A stretch of DNA of 64,000 nt from the NCBI RefSeq assembly GCF_001562115.1, contig NZ_CP013926.1, positions 682,001 through 746,000 on the forward strand. Direction: 5' to 3'. This stretch comes from Alteromonas stellipolaris (GTDB taxonomy: Bacteria > Pseudomonadota > Gammaproteobacteria > Enterobacterales > Alteromonadaceae). Shown here piece by piece: positions 56,272-64,000 of the stretch. The notes under the pieces are model-generated. The model saw nothing but the letters and a program-made list of their open reading frames with translations. It ran no database searches and had not been told where the DNA came from. Position numbers and translations under genes: made by a program. Numbering within the stretch: the first letter of the stretch is position 1; each line of letters opens with the position of its first letter.

Positions 56272-58812
56272 TTAGTGTTTCGGTACGGGGTACATAGAGA
56301 TGTTGTCGATTTGCAGTTCATCTCCAGGGCGGATATATAAAGCTGGCTGCACTATTGTCGAGGTCCAATCAAAGTTAACATCACTGTTAATGCTGCCACC
56401 AAAATAGGCACTGTCAGACGTGGTATCAATATGCATATAGTAGGTTGTCCACTCAGTAGGACTGCGATTTGCAAAGTCGACACGCTTACTAAAGTTGTTA
56501 CCACCGACTTCGAAAATACCGAACTCTATAGGGATAGCACCAGTGTCAGAGGTATAAGAAGGGGTTCTCATATCAAACTGGATAATATAGCGCATTCCAT
56601 TTTTAACCGCGCCTTGAGGGAAGAAGTTAGGATCTAACTCAATACGCTGGGTCTCTGCAGTATTATTGGTGATTTGCAGTCCATAATCTGCACCACTTGG
56701 GTTCGCAGCTCTGTTTGCATCTAGTGTTGCTTCAATGCTTGCTCCGCCGGTTATGCTCCAACCTTGGGTAGAAGGACTTAGGAACCGTCCATTGGCAATC
56801 ATCTGACGTACTTGACCGCCGCTTTTCACTTTGATCATCGCCACGTCATCGAACTGAGTGTTCTGATTCATCAGTAGAGATAAGCTCACCGTTTCTTCGG
56901 TAGTCGGGGCGAAGTAGTCTGAGGCGCGCAGAGTGGTAATGCGTTCAACCCAGCTATTAGTGACACCTAGCGCCGACTGGAACGTTAAGTTCTCAACCGC
57001 GTTGTTGCGGTCGAAGTTGTCTCCACGATTCAGTAAGCCATTAAGTGTGTTCCACTGACCCGCTGCAACCTTGGCATAAACACTGATATAAAACAGATCA
57101 TTTTCATTAAGCTGATTTTGTTGAATACCCGTTGTGCCCAGGGTGGTGAACATTCCATCTTGCATACTACTAAGGCTGTAGTCGCCAGAGTGCTTTTCAG
57201 CATCAGTTACTATCAAGTTCTCTTCAGTGGCTGCTGAAGCAGGGTCGAGTTGGAATTTCCAAGCACTTCCTTCTAAAGAGCCTGACTCAAAGCCCGGGTC
57301 GCTCTGTGCGCCCCTTGCTGCGAGGTTTGCACTTACACCATTAACGGTAATATCAACACGGCGTTCTTCGGAAGTCATCGAGCCATCAGTAATCTGATAG
57401 GTATACGAGAAAACTTTAGACTCACCAGGCGCTAAATAAGAGAAATGATAGGGGTCGATGGTAATGTTACTCGTACCAAAGAAAACGCCATACTCGGCTT
57501 CGGTAGCGCCTACTGGTGTTATCCCAATTGCTGACATTTCATCTCCGTCCAGCTCTATTGCCCCTTCTAACAAATTAATGTTAATAGGGTCGCCAGTCGT
57601 CTCAACGGTTTTCTCAATGCCTTCAAAGAAGACAGGGGCGTTCTCTTCATCGGCGCCAAGTACAGTAATTTCAATTTCTCTTGAGGTTACGTTGTTACCA
57701 TCTGTGATATCAAAACTGACAAGTACATCTACCACTTCACCAGCGCTCAGAACATCAGCTAAAACGGCGGCATTAATCGTTAGATCAGCACCTGTGACTA
57801 AACCTGTGACAGGGTCTACACGCTGAACAAAAGACGCAAAGCCATCCGGTATTTCCATACCATTTGATGCCGTTACGGTGAAATTCGTAATACTAAGGTT
57901 TTCTCTGGCGTATAAGTTGTTGATGGCACTATAAAACGAAGCCAAATCGCCAATTTCTCGTTGCCAAGCTAAAGCATCATAGATGTCTTGGTCGTATAAA
58001 CCCGCTGTCATATCAATGGTAGTGACGCCTGATTTTTCAGAAACCAAGAGCGAAGGTGGCTCAATGGGAATTTGGTTGCCATCAGAGTCTAAACGTGGCG
58101 TTCCATCAGGGTTGGTTTCTATGAACGAAGGAGCTTTATCTTCACCGTTTACGATGGCAACTAACTGACGACGTAACGTGTTTTCTCCATCAGTAATTTC
58201 GTAATTAATTCCCAGTTCTGCGGTTTGTCCTGTAAGTAGAATGGGAGCAAAATTTCGAGGCGTTACACGTAAGCTATCTGCAAGAAACTCGAAGCCGAAT
58301 ATTGCTTGGTCAACAATCGGTAGATTTTGATATTCACGAATATCGGCAGCGATGTCAGGGGTAATAGTATTGCCTGACTCCACGCCAAATTCTGCAAGGA
58401 TAGGGTCACAAATATCAGGGAAGTTAACGGCATCGACCGTGGTATTCGCACAATTAGGACCAGGCCAAATGAAGGTCACATTCTTAACTGATAAGGTATC
58501 ACCATCAGGGTCGGTAACCCCAGCCAGTAAATCTATGTCAAAGAAGTCTACTGTTGCGTTGGCATCATACGGGTCTGTAAATGTGTTTTCAGATTCATTA
58601 AAACTTACTTCCCATCGTACCACCTCTTCATTTTCGGAAGTCACGACCATGGCTTGGCCGCGATCTGTGTTTAAGGCTTCAGCATTTAACTGGGGTGTGC
58701 GGTTTGCGCCACTTGCACCTGAACTATCTGAACCGCTGTCGCTGTCACCGCCACAGCCTGTTAAGGCTGCTGTAATAGAGAGCGCAAGAAGCGCCGGTAG
58801 TTGTCTTTTCAT
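56272..58812 (-). CDS. Surface lipoprotein with cadherin-like and carbohydrate-binding-like domains
   Basis: Lipoprotein of 846 residues (lipobox ALTGCGG) with a Ser/Gly linker, then Ca-binding cadherin-like repeats (residues about 35-520; ITDGENTLRR, VSFDITDGNNVTSREIEITVLG, YQITDGSMTSEERRVDITVNG) and two C-terminal jelly-roll modules of CBM4/9/22 style (SDPGFESGSLEGSAWKFQ; MIANGRFLSPSTQGWSITGG). It lies 11 nt after the TonB receptor, the place of a surface glycan-binding partner. Binding role is inferred from domain type and position; no catalytic motif is seen. Confidence 0.8.
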   Translation of the reverse strand: MKRQLPALLALSITAALTGCGGDSDSGSDSSGASGANRTPQLNAEALNTDRGQAMVVTSENEEVVRWEVSFNESENTFTDPYDANATVDFFDIDLLAGVTDPDGDTLSVKNVTFIWPGPNCANTTVDAVNFPDICDPILAEFGVESGNTITPDIAADIREYQNLPIVDQAIFGFEFLADSLRVTPRNFAPILLTGQTAELGINYEITDGENTLRRQLVAIVNGEDKAPSFIETNPDGTPRLDSDGNQIPIEPPSLLVSEKSGVTTIDMTAGLYDQDIYDALAWQREIGDLASFYSAINNLYARENLSITNFTVTASNGMEIPDGFASFVQRVDPVTGLVTGADLTINAAVLADVLSAGEVVDVLVSFDITDGNNVTSREIEITVLGADEENAPVFFEGIEKTVETTGDPININLLEGAIELDGDEMSAIGITPVGATEAEYGVFFGTSNITIDPYHFSYLAPGESKVFSYTYQITDGSMTSEERRVDITVNGVSANLAARGAQSDPGFESGSLEGSAWKFQLDPASAATEENLIVTDAEKHSGDYSLSSMQDGMFTTLGTTGIQQNQLNENDLFYISVYAKVAAGQWNTLNGLLNRGDNFDRNNAVENLTFQSALGVTNSWVERITTLRASDYFAPTTEETVSLSLLMNQNTQFDDVAMIKVKSGGQVRQMIANGRFLSPSTQGWSITGGASIEATLDANRAANPSGADYGLQITNNTAETQRIELDPNFFPQGAVKNGMRYIIQFDMRTPSYTSDTGAIPIEFGIFEVGGNNFSKRVDFANRSPTEWTTYYMHIDTTSDSAYFGGSINSDVNFDWTSTIVQPALYIRPGDELQIDNISMYPVPKH

Positions 58813-58823
58813 TATCGGTACTC

Positions 58824-61800
58824 CTAGAAGTCTATGCGCAGGTCTAAACGGAACGTGCGACCAGTTTTGTATAATTGTTGTGTTCTTGATTGTGTCACGC
58901 TGCTGTCTTCCAATGGGTTGCCTTCGTCATAGAGCACGGCGACTTCTTGACCATCGATAATTTGAGTATCACCAAGGTTAATAGTGCGACTAGTAAAGTA
59001 GTTACGGGTTTCTTCATCCGTTAAATTGATAGCTTGGAAAGAGACACGCATGGTTTTCGATATTTGATAGCTTGCGGTTAAGTCAAAAAGAAGACTTCCG
59101 TCTCGCCACAGCGAACCTTCGTTCCACGTTCGCTGAATCAACTCATCTGATTTACCGCGCATTGCTAAGCGTATTTGATGACCCCCTTTCTCCCAGAAAA
59201 CAGTAGCGTTGTAGCTGTGTTCTGGAGTCCAAGCTTGTGGGTACTGTGGCAGTGCTTGGGTGGAATCAAAAGAGGAAAACTCTGCATCTGTTTTACTATC
59301 TTGATAGGTATAGTTAACCTGAGCGCCTAGCCCAGACCAAATGCCGGGTAAAAAGTCGTAGGTTTGTTGATAGCTTAACTCTAGCCCTTTTATTGACGCA
59401 CCTGCGCCATTTCTTAAGCGTGTGGCGGTAAATTGTGAGCACCAACCAATTAAGTCATCTGATTCGTCAAACCACCAATCTGCTTGAAGGTCGCTAATGT
59501 TGCCACGATCTGGGAAGCAGGCTGCATAACCTACACCGTCAATGGCGTCAGGGTTTTGAAGGTTTTCTCGTACTTGAGCTTCTGTCAGAATTAACCCGCC
59601 CACATCATAAGGTTGGGTTAAGTCGACGTGACGTAAATCTTCGGCGTAAACAAGCGCGGCTTCACGTTCTTCAAAATTGGATAGATCTTTATAGAAGAAT
59701 GCTGCCGACAGTAAACTCGTATCGTTAAAGTACCACTCTAAAGATATGTCGAGGTTGTTTGACTCTTGAGGCATAAGCTCAGGGTTAAACAAGTTGATGT
59801 TGCCGCTTGCTGCGTCATTTGGAGACCAAAAGTTCTCATTTAGGTTGAAGCCTGGGCGCAGAGAATCAATGTTAGGACGTGAAATTGTTTTTGATACGGC
59901 AAAACGACTGATTAAATCATCACTAACCTGATAGTTAATATTAAGGCTAGGTAGGAACATGTCATATTCGTTGGCGCCTTCAGTGGCAAACGAAACTAAT
60001 GAGCGGTCTTCAGGGTTATTAGGATCGTCACCCCACACATAAAATGGATGTCTAGAAATGTCTTCATGACGGCTTAAGAAAAATGAACCTGCCGCACCTT
60101 GCAACGCCAATGGGTCATAACAAGGGTAACCTGAAGGGTCTGCTGCCAATCTAACAGGGGTATCTCCAGTTAAATCCCAACCCAATCCGTCTAGTCTGTT
60201 GTAACCTGCGAATTGATCAACAATTCTAGGATTACCTGGAATTTGGCACTCAGGGTTATTCACGAAGTCACGTAATTGACGAAACATAAAGGGGTCGAAT
60301 ACACGACCAAATACGTTATCCCCAGCAAAGCGTGCACTGGAGTTACCAAGGCTACTGGATTCAGTTTTTATATAACGTACACCTACATCACCCGTTAATC
60401 GGCCATCTAGATACTCATAATTAAATTTCACATAAGCCGCTTGATGTTTTAGCTCTGTTTCCCGATAGTTGCCTGGGTCAGGATTCAAGGCAAGGTTATC
60501 AATACCAAATGCTTGCTCTTGAAGTAACTGCGCTGATACCAAAGGCCAGCCGTCAGTTGCAGCACTCATAGGAACACCTAAAGATTGCATGAAATTATCG
60601 TAGGGAAAGGCATCTGATAGGGTGTAGTTTGCAGTTGGTACTGTGCCTAAATTTTGCCCTTCTTGTAGTACTTGTTGCCCCACTAAGTTACCGTCTGCGT
60701 CGAAGATATCTACGGTCACGGCTCGTGAGGTATTGTTGAGATCGTAAAATTGGTCATCGACCGTTTTCACCCGTTTACGATACTTGGCGCCAAACTCCAC
60801 TTGCGTAATACCTGCAAATTCAACATCCCAATCAAAATCGACGAAGAACGTCTCTTGCTCGTCATCTACCTCTCGGTCTAGCAAACGGAAGTTGTTGGTA
60901 TTGTGCGAGGCAATGTCATCTGGGTTCCACGCGGTATTAGAGGTATTATCAAATTGATTAAATGGGTCATTTTCTGAAATTAAACCATCACCAAAAACCA
61001 TCTGACATACGCCAGAGGTGCAATCGTAACCAGCCGGTTGAATACCAGTATGAGGCTCTCCCTCTGGGCCAGCGTATAACCGCCCCATTGCTGGGTTTGC
61101 ACCATTGAGCAAATACACAGTAAAACTCTGGTCGGGGCGCTCTGAAGTTTTTGAGTAGTTTGCGCCTGCTTCCATACGTAAATTGTAAGTAAGCTCTTGT
61201 TCAAGAGTCAGCCCAAGCTGAATGTTAGAAGTATCTTCACCTCTATCGGTATGTCGGTAGCCACCATCTGCAAAACGTCTGAGCTGACGAGTTACTGTGC
61301 GAGTATCTGTGTCGACATTTGTCCAATCTAGGGTGGGGTCTGAAAACGTAGGGATAAAATCTTGGCCATCAATTTGAACTGCACTGGCTTCTCCCTCTAC
61401 AAAGTTTTCACGTTCGGGAAAGGCGTTACGGACAATAATGCCGTTGGTGTATTGTTCACTGCTAAATTGGCTGTAATTGAAATCTAGAACAATATTAGTG
61501 GTGTCAGTGGGTAAATATTGAAGGCTACCATTTACGCCAAACCGATCTCGGTCATTTTGGAATAGGCTATACTCGACCTCTGTAGGGGCAATAGCGGTAT
61601 AGTCGGTTACGATATTTCCATTTTGGTCATAGGCAGCGGCGATATCACGTTTTTGAAAATCATTAATTCTCATTTCATCGCGACGAACCGAATTTGTTTC
61701 TGTGTAACCCTGAATAATAAAGCCGAATCGTTCGTCTAAGAACTTTTCAGAAAATACACCTGATATTTTATAATCTTCGTTCTCTGAAAAGTCATTATAG

Positions 61801-62417
61801 CGCCCTTGAATTGTCAGAGCGCGCCGGTCATTCTTAATGTCAAGAGGGCGTGTAGTATTAAGGCTAATTGACGCTCCAAGTGATCCTTCATCGTGATCGG
61901 CACTGGGAGTTTTAACAACATTTATACTAGATAAAATATCTGAAGAAAACGCACTTAAGTCAACGGCTTGGTTGAAGTCAGAACTAGTAAGTTGAACGCC
62001 GTTTAGGGTAATCATATTCTGATTAGGGTTAGCGCCGCGAACTGTTATTCGGGTACCTTCGCCATCTTCAGATTGTACGGAAACACCGGTAACCCTTGAA
62101 AGCGCATCAGCAATGTTTTGGTCGGTAGATTTTCCAATATCTTCAGAGAATATAGAGTCAGAAACGTTTTTAGAGTTTCGCTTCTGTGACATTGACTTAA
62201 TCAAGCTGCCTTTAAAGCCACTTACAGTAATAACCTCGACAGTCTCTTCGTCTTCTTTCTTGCTCTGTTTCTCTTTTTCAGAGACCTTAGTCTCACTCGA
62301 TGAAATCTGGCGTTCAATATCGTTATTTTCTTGCGCGCCAACATATGCCGATGGTGTGATTCCCAACATTGCAAGCGCCAGAGCACTAAGTTTAAACTTT
62401 GGTCCTGAATTAATCAC
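58824..62417 (-). CDS. TonB-dependent receptor, large oligosaccharide type
   Basis: Outer-membrane transporter of 1197 residues, among the longer members of its class. Signal peptide LSALALAMLGITPSAYVGAQ, a charged linker rich in Lys/Glu, TonB-box-like EVITVSGFKG, plug (FSEDIGKSTDQNIADALSRVTGVSV) and a large barrel ending in FRLDLRIDF. GTG start at 62417 is set by GGGAGGT 6 nt upstream. First gene of the operon with the surface lipoprotein, halogenase, GH16 and sulfatase. A perfect operator is 223 bp upstream. Probable importer of agaro- or porphyran-oligosaccharides. Confidence 0.94.
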   Translation of the reverse strand: MINSGPKFKLSALALAMLGITPSAYVGAQENNDIERQISSSETKVSEKEKQSKKEDEETVEVITVSGFKGSLIKSMSQKRNSKNVSDSIFSEDIGKSTDQNIADALSRVTGVSVQSEDGEGTRITVRGANPNQNMITLNGVQLTSSDFNQAVDLSAFSSDILSSINVVKTPSADHDEGSLGASISLNTTRPLDIKNDRRALTIQGRYNDFSENEDYKISGVFSEKFLDERFGFIIQGYTETNSVRRDEMRINDFQKRDIAAAYDQNGNIVTDYTAIAPTEVEYSLFQNDRDRFGVNGSLQYLPTDTTNIVLDFNYSQFSSEQYTNGIIVRNAFPERENFVEGEASAVQIDGQDFIPTFSDPTLDWTNVDTDTRTVTRQLRRFADGGYRHTDRGEDTSNIQLGLTLEQELTYNLRMEAGANYSKTSERPDQSFTVYLLNGANPAMGRLYAGPEGEPHTGIQPAGYDCTSGVCQMVFGDGLISENDPFNQFDNTSNTAWNPDDIASHNTNNFRLLDREVDDEQETFFVDFDWDVEFAGITQVEFGAKYRKRVKTVDDQFYDLNNTSRAVTVDIFDADGNLVGQQVLQEGQNLGTVPTANYTLSDAFPYDNFMQSLGVPMSAATDGWPLVSAQLLQEQAFGIDNLALNPDPGNYRETELKHQAAYVKFNYEYLDGRLTGDVGVRYIKTESSSLGNSSARFAGDNVFGRVFDPFMFRQLRDFVNNPECQIPGNPRIVDQFAGYNRLDGLGWDLTGDTPVRLAADPSGYPCYDPLALQGAAGSFFLSRHEDISRHPFYVWGDDPNNPEDRSLVSFATEGANEYDMFLPSLNINYQVSDDLISRFAVSKTISRPNIDSLRPGFNLNENFWSPNDAASGNINLFNPELMPQESNNLDISLEWYFNDTSLLSAAFFYKDLSNFEEREAALVYAEDLRHVDLTQPYDVGGLILTEAQVRENLQNPDAIDGVGYAACFPDRGNISDLQADWWFDESDDLIGWCSQFTATRLRNGAGASIKGLELSYQQTYDFLPGIWSGLGAQVNYTYQDSKTDAEFSSFDSTQALPQYPQAWTPEHSYNATVFWEKGGHQIRLAMRGKSDELIQRTWNEGSLWRDGSLLFDLTASYQISKTMRVSFQAINLTDEETRNYFTSRTINLGDTQIIDGQEVAVLYDEGNPLEDSSVTQSRTQQLYKTGRTFRLDLRIDF

Positions 62418-62639
62418 GCGTACCTCCCATAGACGAAATAAAGTAGCTTGGTTTTTATGAGCACTATCCTTCGTCCTAAGTTTCTAATGGTTTTCATCCC
62501 AGCTTCGCTTGATGCCTATCCCGTGCTTACTGCAAATTACGGATTCTACCTCAGCAAAACATGTGTATAACAATTGTTTTACAATTATTTCGTTAAACCA
62601 TAATACTTAATTTTAACAATGTAAATGGTAAATAGTTTT

Positions 62640-62649
62640 TTGTTAACAA
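62640..62649. promoter_or_regulatory. PUL operator, perfect (TonB receptor operon)
   Basis: TTGTTAACAA, the distal control site of the five-gene operon starting at 62417. Confidence 0.7.
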
Positions 62650-63020
62650 TGTGGTGGATTTTTAGAATGGTTTTTTTGAGTATTTTTGTAATTAATATTC
62701 TGATTTTTATGGTTTTTATATTCAATAAGCTTAATGTTATGTAATTTCAAAAATTAACAGTTTCATTTGGATTTTCTTTAAAGTTGACCATTATTCTAGA
62801 CTTTAGTATTAACGAGAGCCTTACAGGCTATGGTTTTTGAAACGTTTTATGGACTAGGCCATACAGGGTTAGGGATGTTGATATCGCTGAAATCGATGCG
62901 TTGCTGGAAGTTACGCTAAGAGGAGAGCTGAAATAGAATTAGCTATTTTAATGAGAGAAGGCGTTAATCATAATTTAATTGGAGTCTCTCTTAAGCTAGT
63001 TTAACATTTGATAAACATTT

Positions 63021-63034
63021 AATTGTTGACAATT
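63021..63034. promoter_or_regulatory. PUL operator, one mismatch (Tat protein gene)
   Basis: AATTGTTGACAATT, symmetric except at the centre, 69 bp before the ATG at 63103. Confidence 0.65.
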
Positions 63035-63102
63035 TGGCGCGGTGAGTGGTTGAATTACGTGAAATAAATACAACAGTTACTACAAATAGCTGAGAGAACT
63101 CT

Positions 63103-64000
63103 ATGACAAAGCCATTTTCTCGTCGTGATACCTTAAAGTTGGCTGTTGCTGGCTTAGCGACAACCGCAGTGGGTTGCAAATCTACCGAAAGCCACATTCA
63201 AGCGCCACCTTCAAATTCTTTACACACAAAAGTTACCGATGCTTGGAGCAATACCCATGATCGAGTTTGGTTAGGCGGTGAATATTGGGCGAACCCAATG
63301 GAAGACTGGCGTGTTGTAAATGGCGCTGCTGAATGCATTAGCACGGGTGGTAACCGAAGTGTGCACTCTCTCACTACGCAAATTGTAGACGCTAACGGCA
63401 CTATTAATATGTCAGTTGTTGTACATCGTACTTCTTCAGGGGTAAACGATGGCGGTGGTGGCCTAAGATTTGGCGCAAAAAGTGATATTAATGAATACAA
63501 AAGTAATTGCTTTGTTCAGTCGGGTATAGATGCGGGTATTAAAGACGACCAACTAATTTTAAATAACAAATCTGTTAAATTGCCGCGTTTGCCAAACAGC
63601 AGCAAAGTTCGTATTAAGATTGAGGGAAAGCCCTACAACGGCACCACAAAGTTGACGGCTAAAGCGTTGGATCTCAATAATTCAGAGGTATTAGCGCAAG
63701 TTGAAACCTGGGTTGATTCCAGTTTATTACTGGGAAACGTAGCGGTGACGAGTAATTTCACTCTGTCCTCAGAAGCGCCTGCACCGAAAAATGGTACGCG
63801 TTACGGGTTTTCAGATTGGCAAATCAAAGGTTCAGCATTTGTATATTCACCGGAACAAAAATTCGGTCCACTACTATGGGCAATGTATACGCTAAGCGAT
63901 ACTCGCACCGAAGAAGGCTTTGTCCTTAAACTCAGTGCCTTTACGGGGCCTATGGGTAAACACGATAATCATCAAGTCGAGTTGCAAGTATTAAATAATG
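63103..64000 (+). CDS. Tat-exported protein, possible PhoD-like phosphatase (partial)
   Basis: The frame is open from ATG 63103 to the right edge (299 codons). The N-terminus has a twin-arginine signal (FSRRDTLKLAVAGLATTAVGC) in which the cysteine could also be lipidated. The visible part is mostly beta (VWLGGEYWANPMEDWRVVNG; GGGLRFGAKSDINEYKSN; KVRIKIEG), like the N-terminal domain of PhoD-like metallophosphatases in marine PULs; no catalytic motif is in view, so the family call is tentative. ATG follows GCTGAGAGAACT. An operator lies just upstream, so it belongs to the regulon. Confidence 0.65.
   Translation, partial: MTKPFSRRDTLKLAVAGLATTAVGCKSTESHIQAPPSNSLHTKVTDAWSNTHDRVWLGGEYWANPMEDWRVVNGAAECISTGGNRSVHSLTTQIVDANGTINMSVVVHRTSSGVNDGGGGLRFGAKSDINEYKSNCFVQSGIDAGIKDDQLILNNKSVKLPRLPNSSKVRIKIEGKPYNGTTKLTAKALDLNNSEVLAQVETWVDSSLLLGNVAVTSNFTLSSEAPAPKNGTRYGFSDWQIKGSAFVYSPEQKFGPLLWAMYTLSDTRTEEGFVLKLSAFTGPMGKHDNHQVELQVLNN

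Larger units (their letters stand above)
62418..63102. other. Non-coding region between the receptor operon and the Tat protein gene
   Basis: A 685-nt very AT-rich divergent gap. It holds a perfect operator (62640), an odd-centred relative AATTGTTTTACAATT (62572-62586) and a one-mismatch copy (63023). A short frame ending at about 63003 (tail GVNHNLIGVSLKLV) has no start or family and may be a relic. Nothing else is supported. Confidence 0.5.

Noticed and set aside
58352..58960. 202-aa frame antisense to the surface lipoprotein
   Set aside because: Ser/Val-rich mirror of the acidic repeat protein on the other strand; it also crosses the boundary of two real genes.
62880..63003. Possible gene relic with tail GVNHNLIGVSLKLV
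   Set aside because: About 36 codons, with no start codon, no recognised family, and in-frame stops just upstream. Kept only as a remark.

Overview
The window reads as chromosome of a marine gammaproteobacterium of the Alteromonas type (Alteromonadales). Evidence is the housekeeping order (lgt-thyA, rapA-rluA, a PIN-PhoH ATPase), long oligosaccharide-type TonB-dependent receptors, and a tryptophan-halogenase-like gene in a receptor operon. No tRNA, rRNA, CRISPR array or insertion sequence was recognised.

Layout: 1-15.3 kb is core genome: a TauE/SafE permease, lgt, thyA, a response regulator with a diguanylate cyclase, a hybrid histidine kinase, an AmpG-like MFS protein, small conserved proteins, rluA, rapA and a PhoH ATPase. 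From about 15.4 kb to the right edge lies one very large polysaccharide utilisation locus (PUL) for red-algal galactans (agar/porphyran). Left part: a TonB receptor, a GntR regulator, and a five-gene minus-strand operon (MR/enolase cycloisomerase, Zn-dehydrogenase, SDR, aldehyde dehydrogenase, sulfatase) facing a plus-strand operon (sugar porter, KDG-type kinase, GH117). Together these form a pathway from neoagarobiose through 3,6-anhydro-L-galactose (AHG) to KDG phosphate. Middle part: an AraC regulator, a cytochrome P450-ferredoxin-reductase system fitting 6-O-methyl-galactose demethylation, a large VCBS/ASPIC lipoprotein, an NHL propeller, a phytanoyl-CoA-dioxygenase-like enzyme, an IclR regulator and a second GntR. 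Right part: two GH50 enzymes, a second VCBS/ASPIC lipoprotein, a GH16, an octaheme cytochrome c with TPRs, and a five-gene minus-strand operon (TonB receptor, surface lipoprotein, flavin halogenase, GH16 lipoprotein, S1 sulfatase). A Tat-exported protein cut by the right edge closes the window.

How it fits together: outer-membrane receptors and lipoproteins capture oligosaccharides. GH16 and GH50 enzymes cut the chain and sulfatases remove sulfate. A signal-less GH117 splits neoagarobiose in the cytoplasm, the P450 system removes O-methyl groups, and the AHG enzymes feed the Entner-Doudoroff route. KDPG aldolase, sulfatase maturase and galactose kinase are not in the window.

The strongest unannotated signal is a palindrome, TTGTTAACAA. 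It occurs six times exactly and six times with one mismatch, almost always just upstream of PUL transcription units; none was seen by eye in the housekeeping part. Two paralogous GntR/FCD regulators carry imperfect copies at identical spacing in their own promoters, which suggests they run this regulon and regulate themselves. Other points of note are the octaheme cytochrome beside paired VCBS/ASPIC lipoproteins, a halogenase with its catalytic lysine intact in a glycan operon, and a textbook terminator inside that operon.
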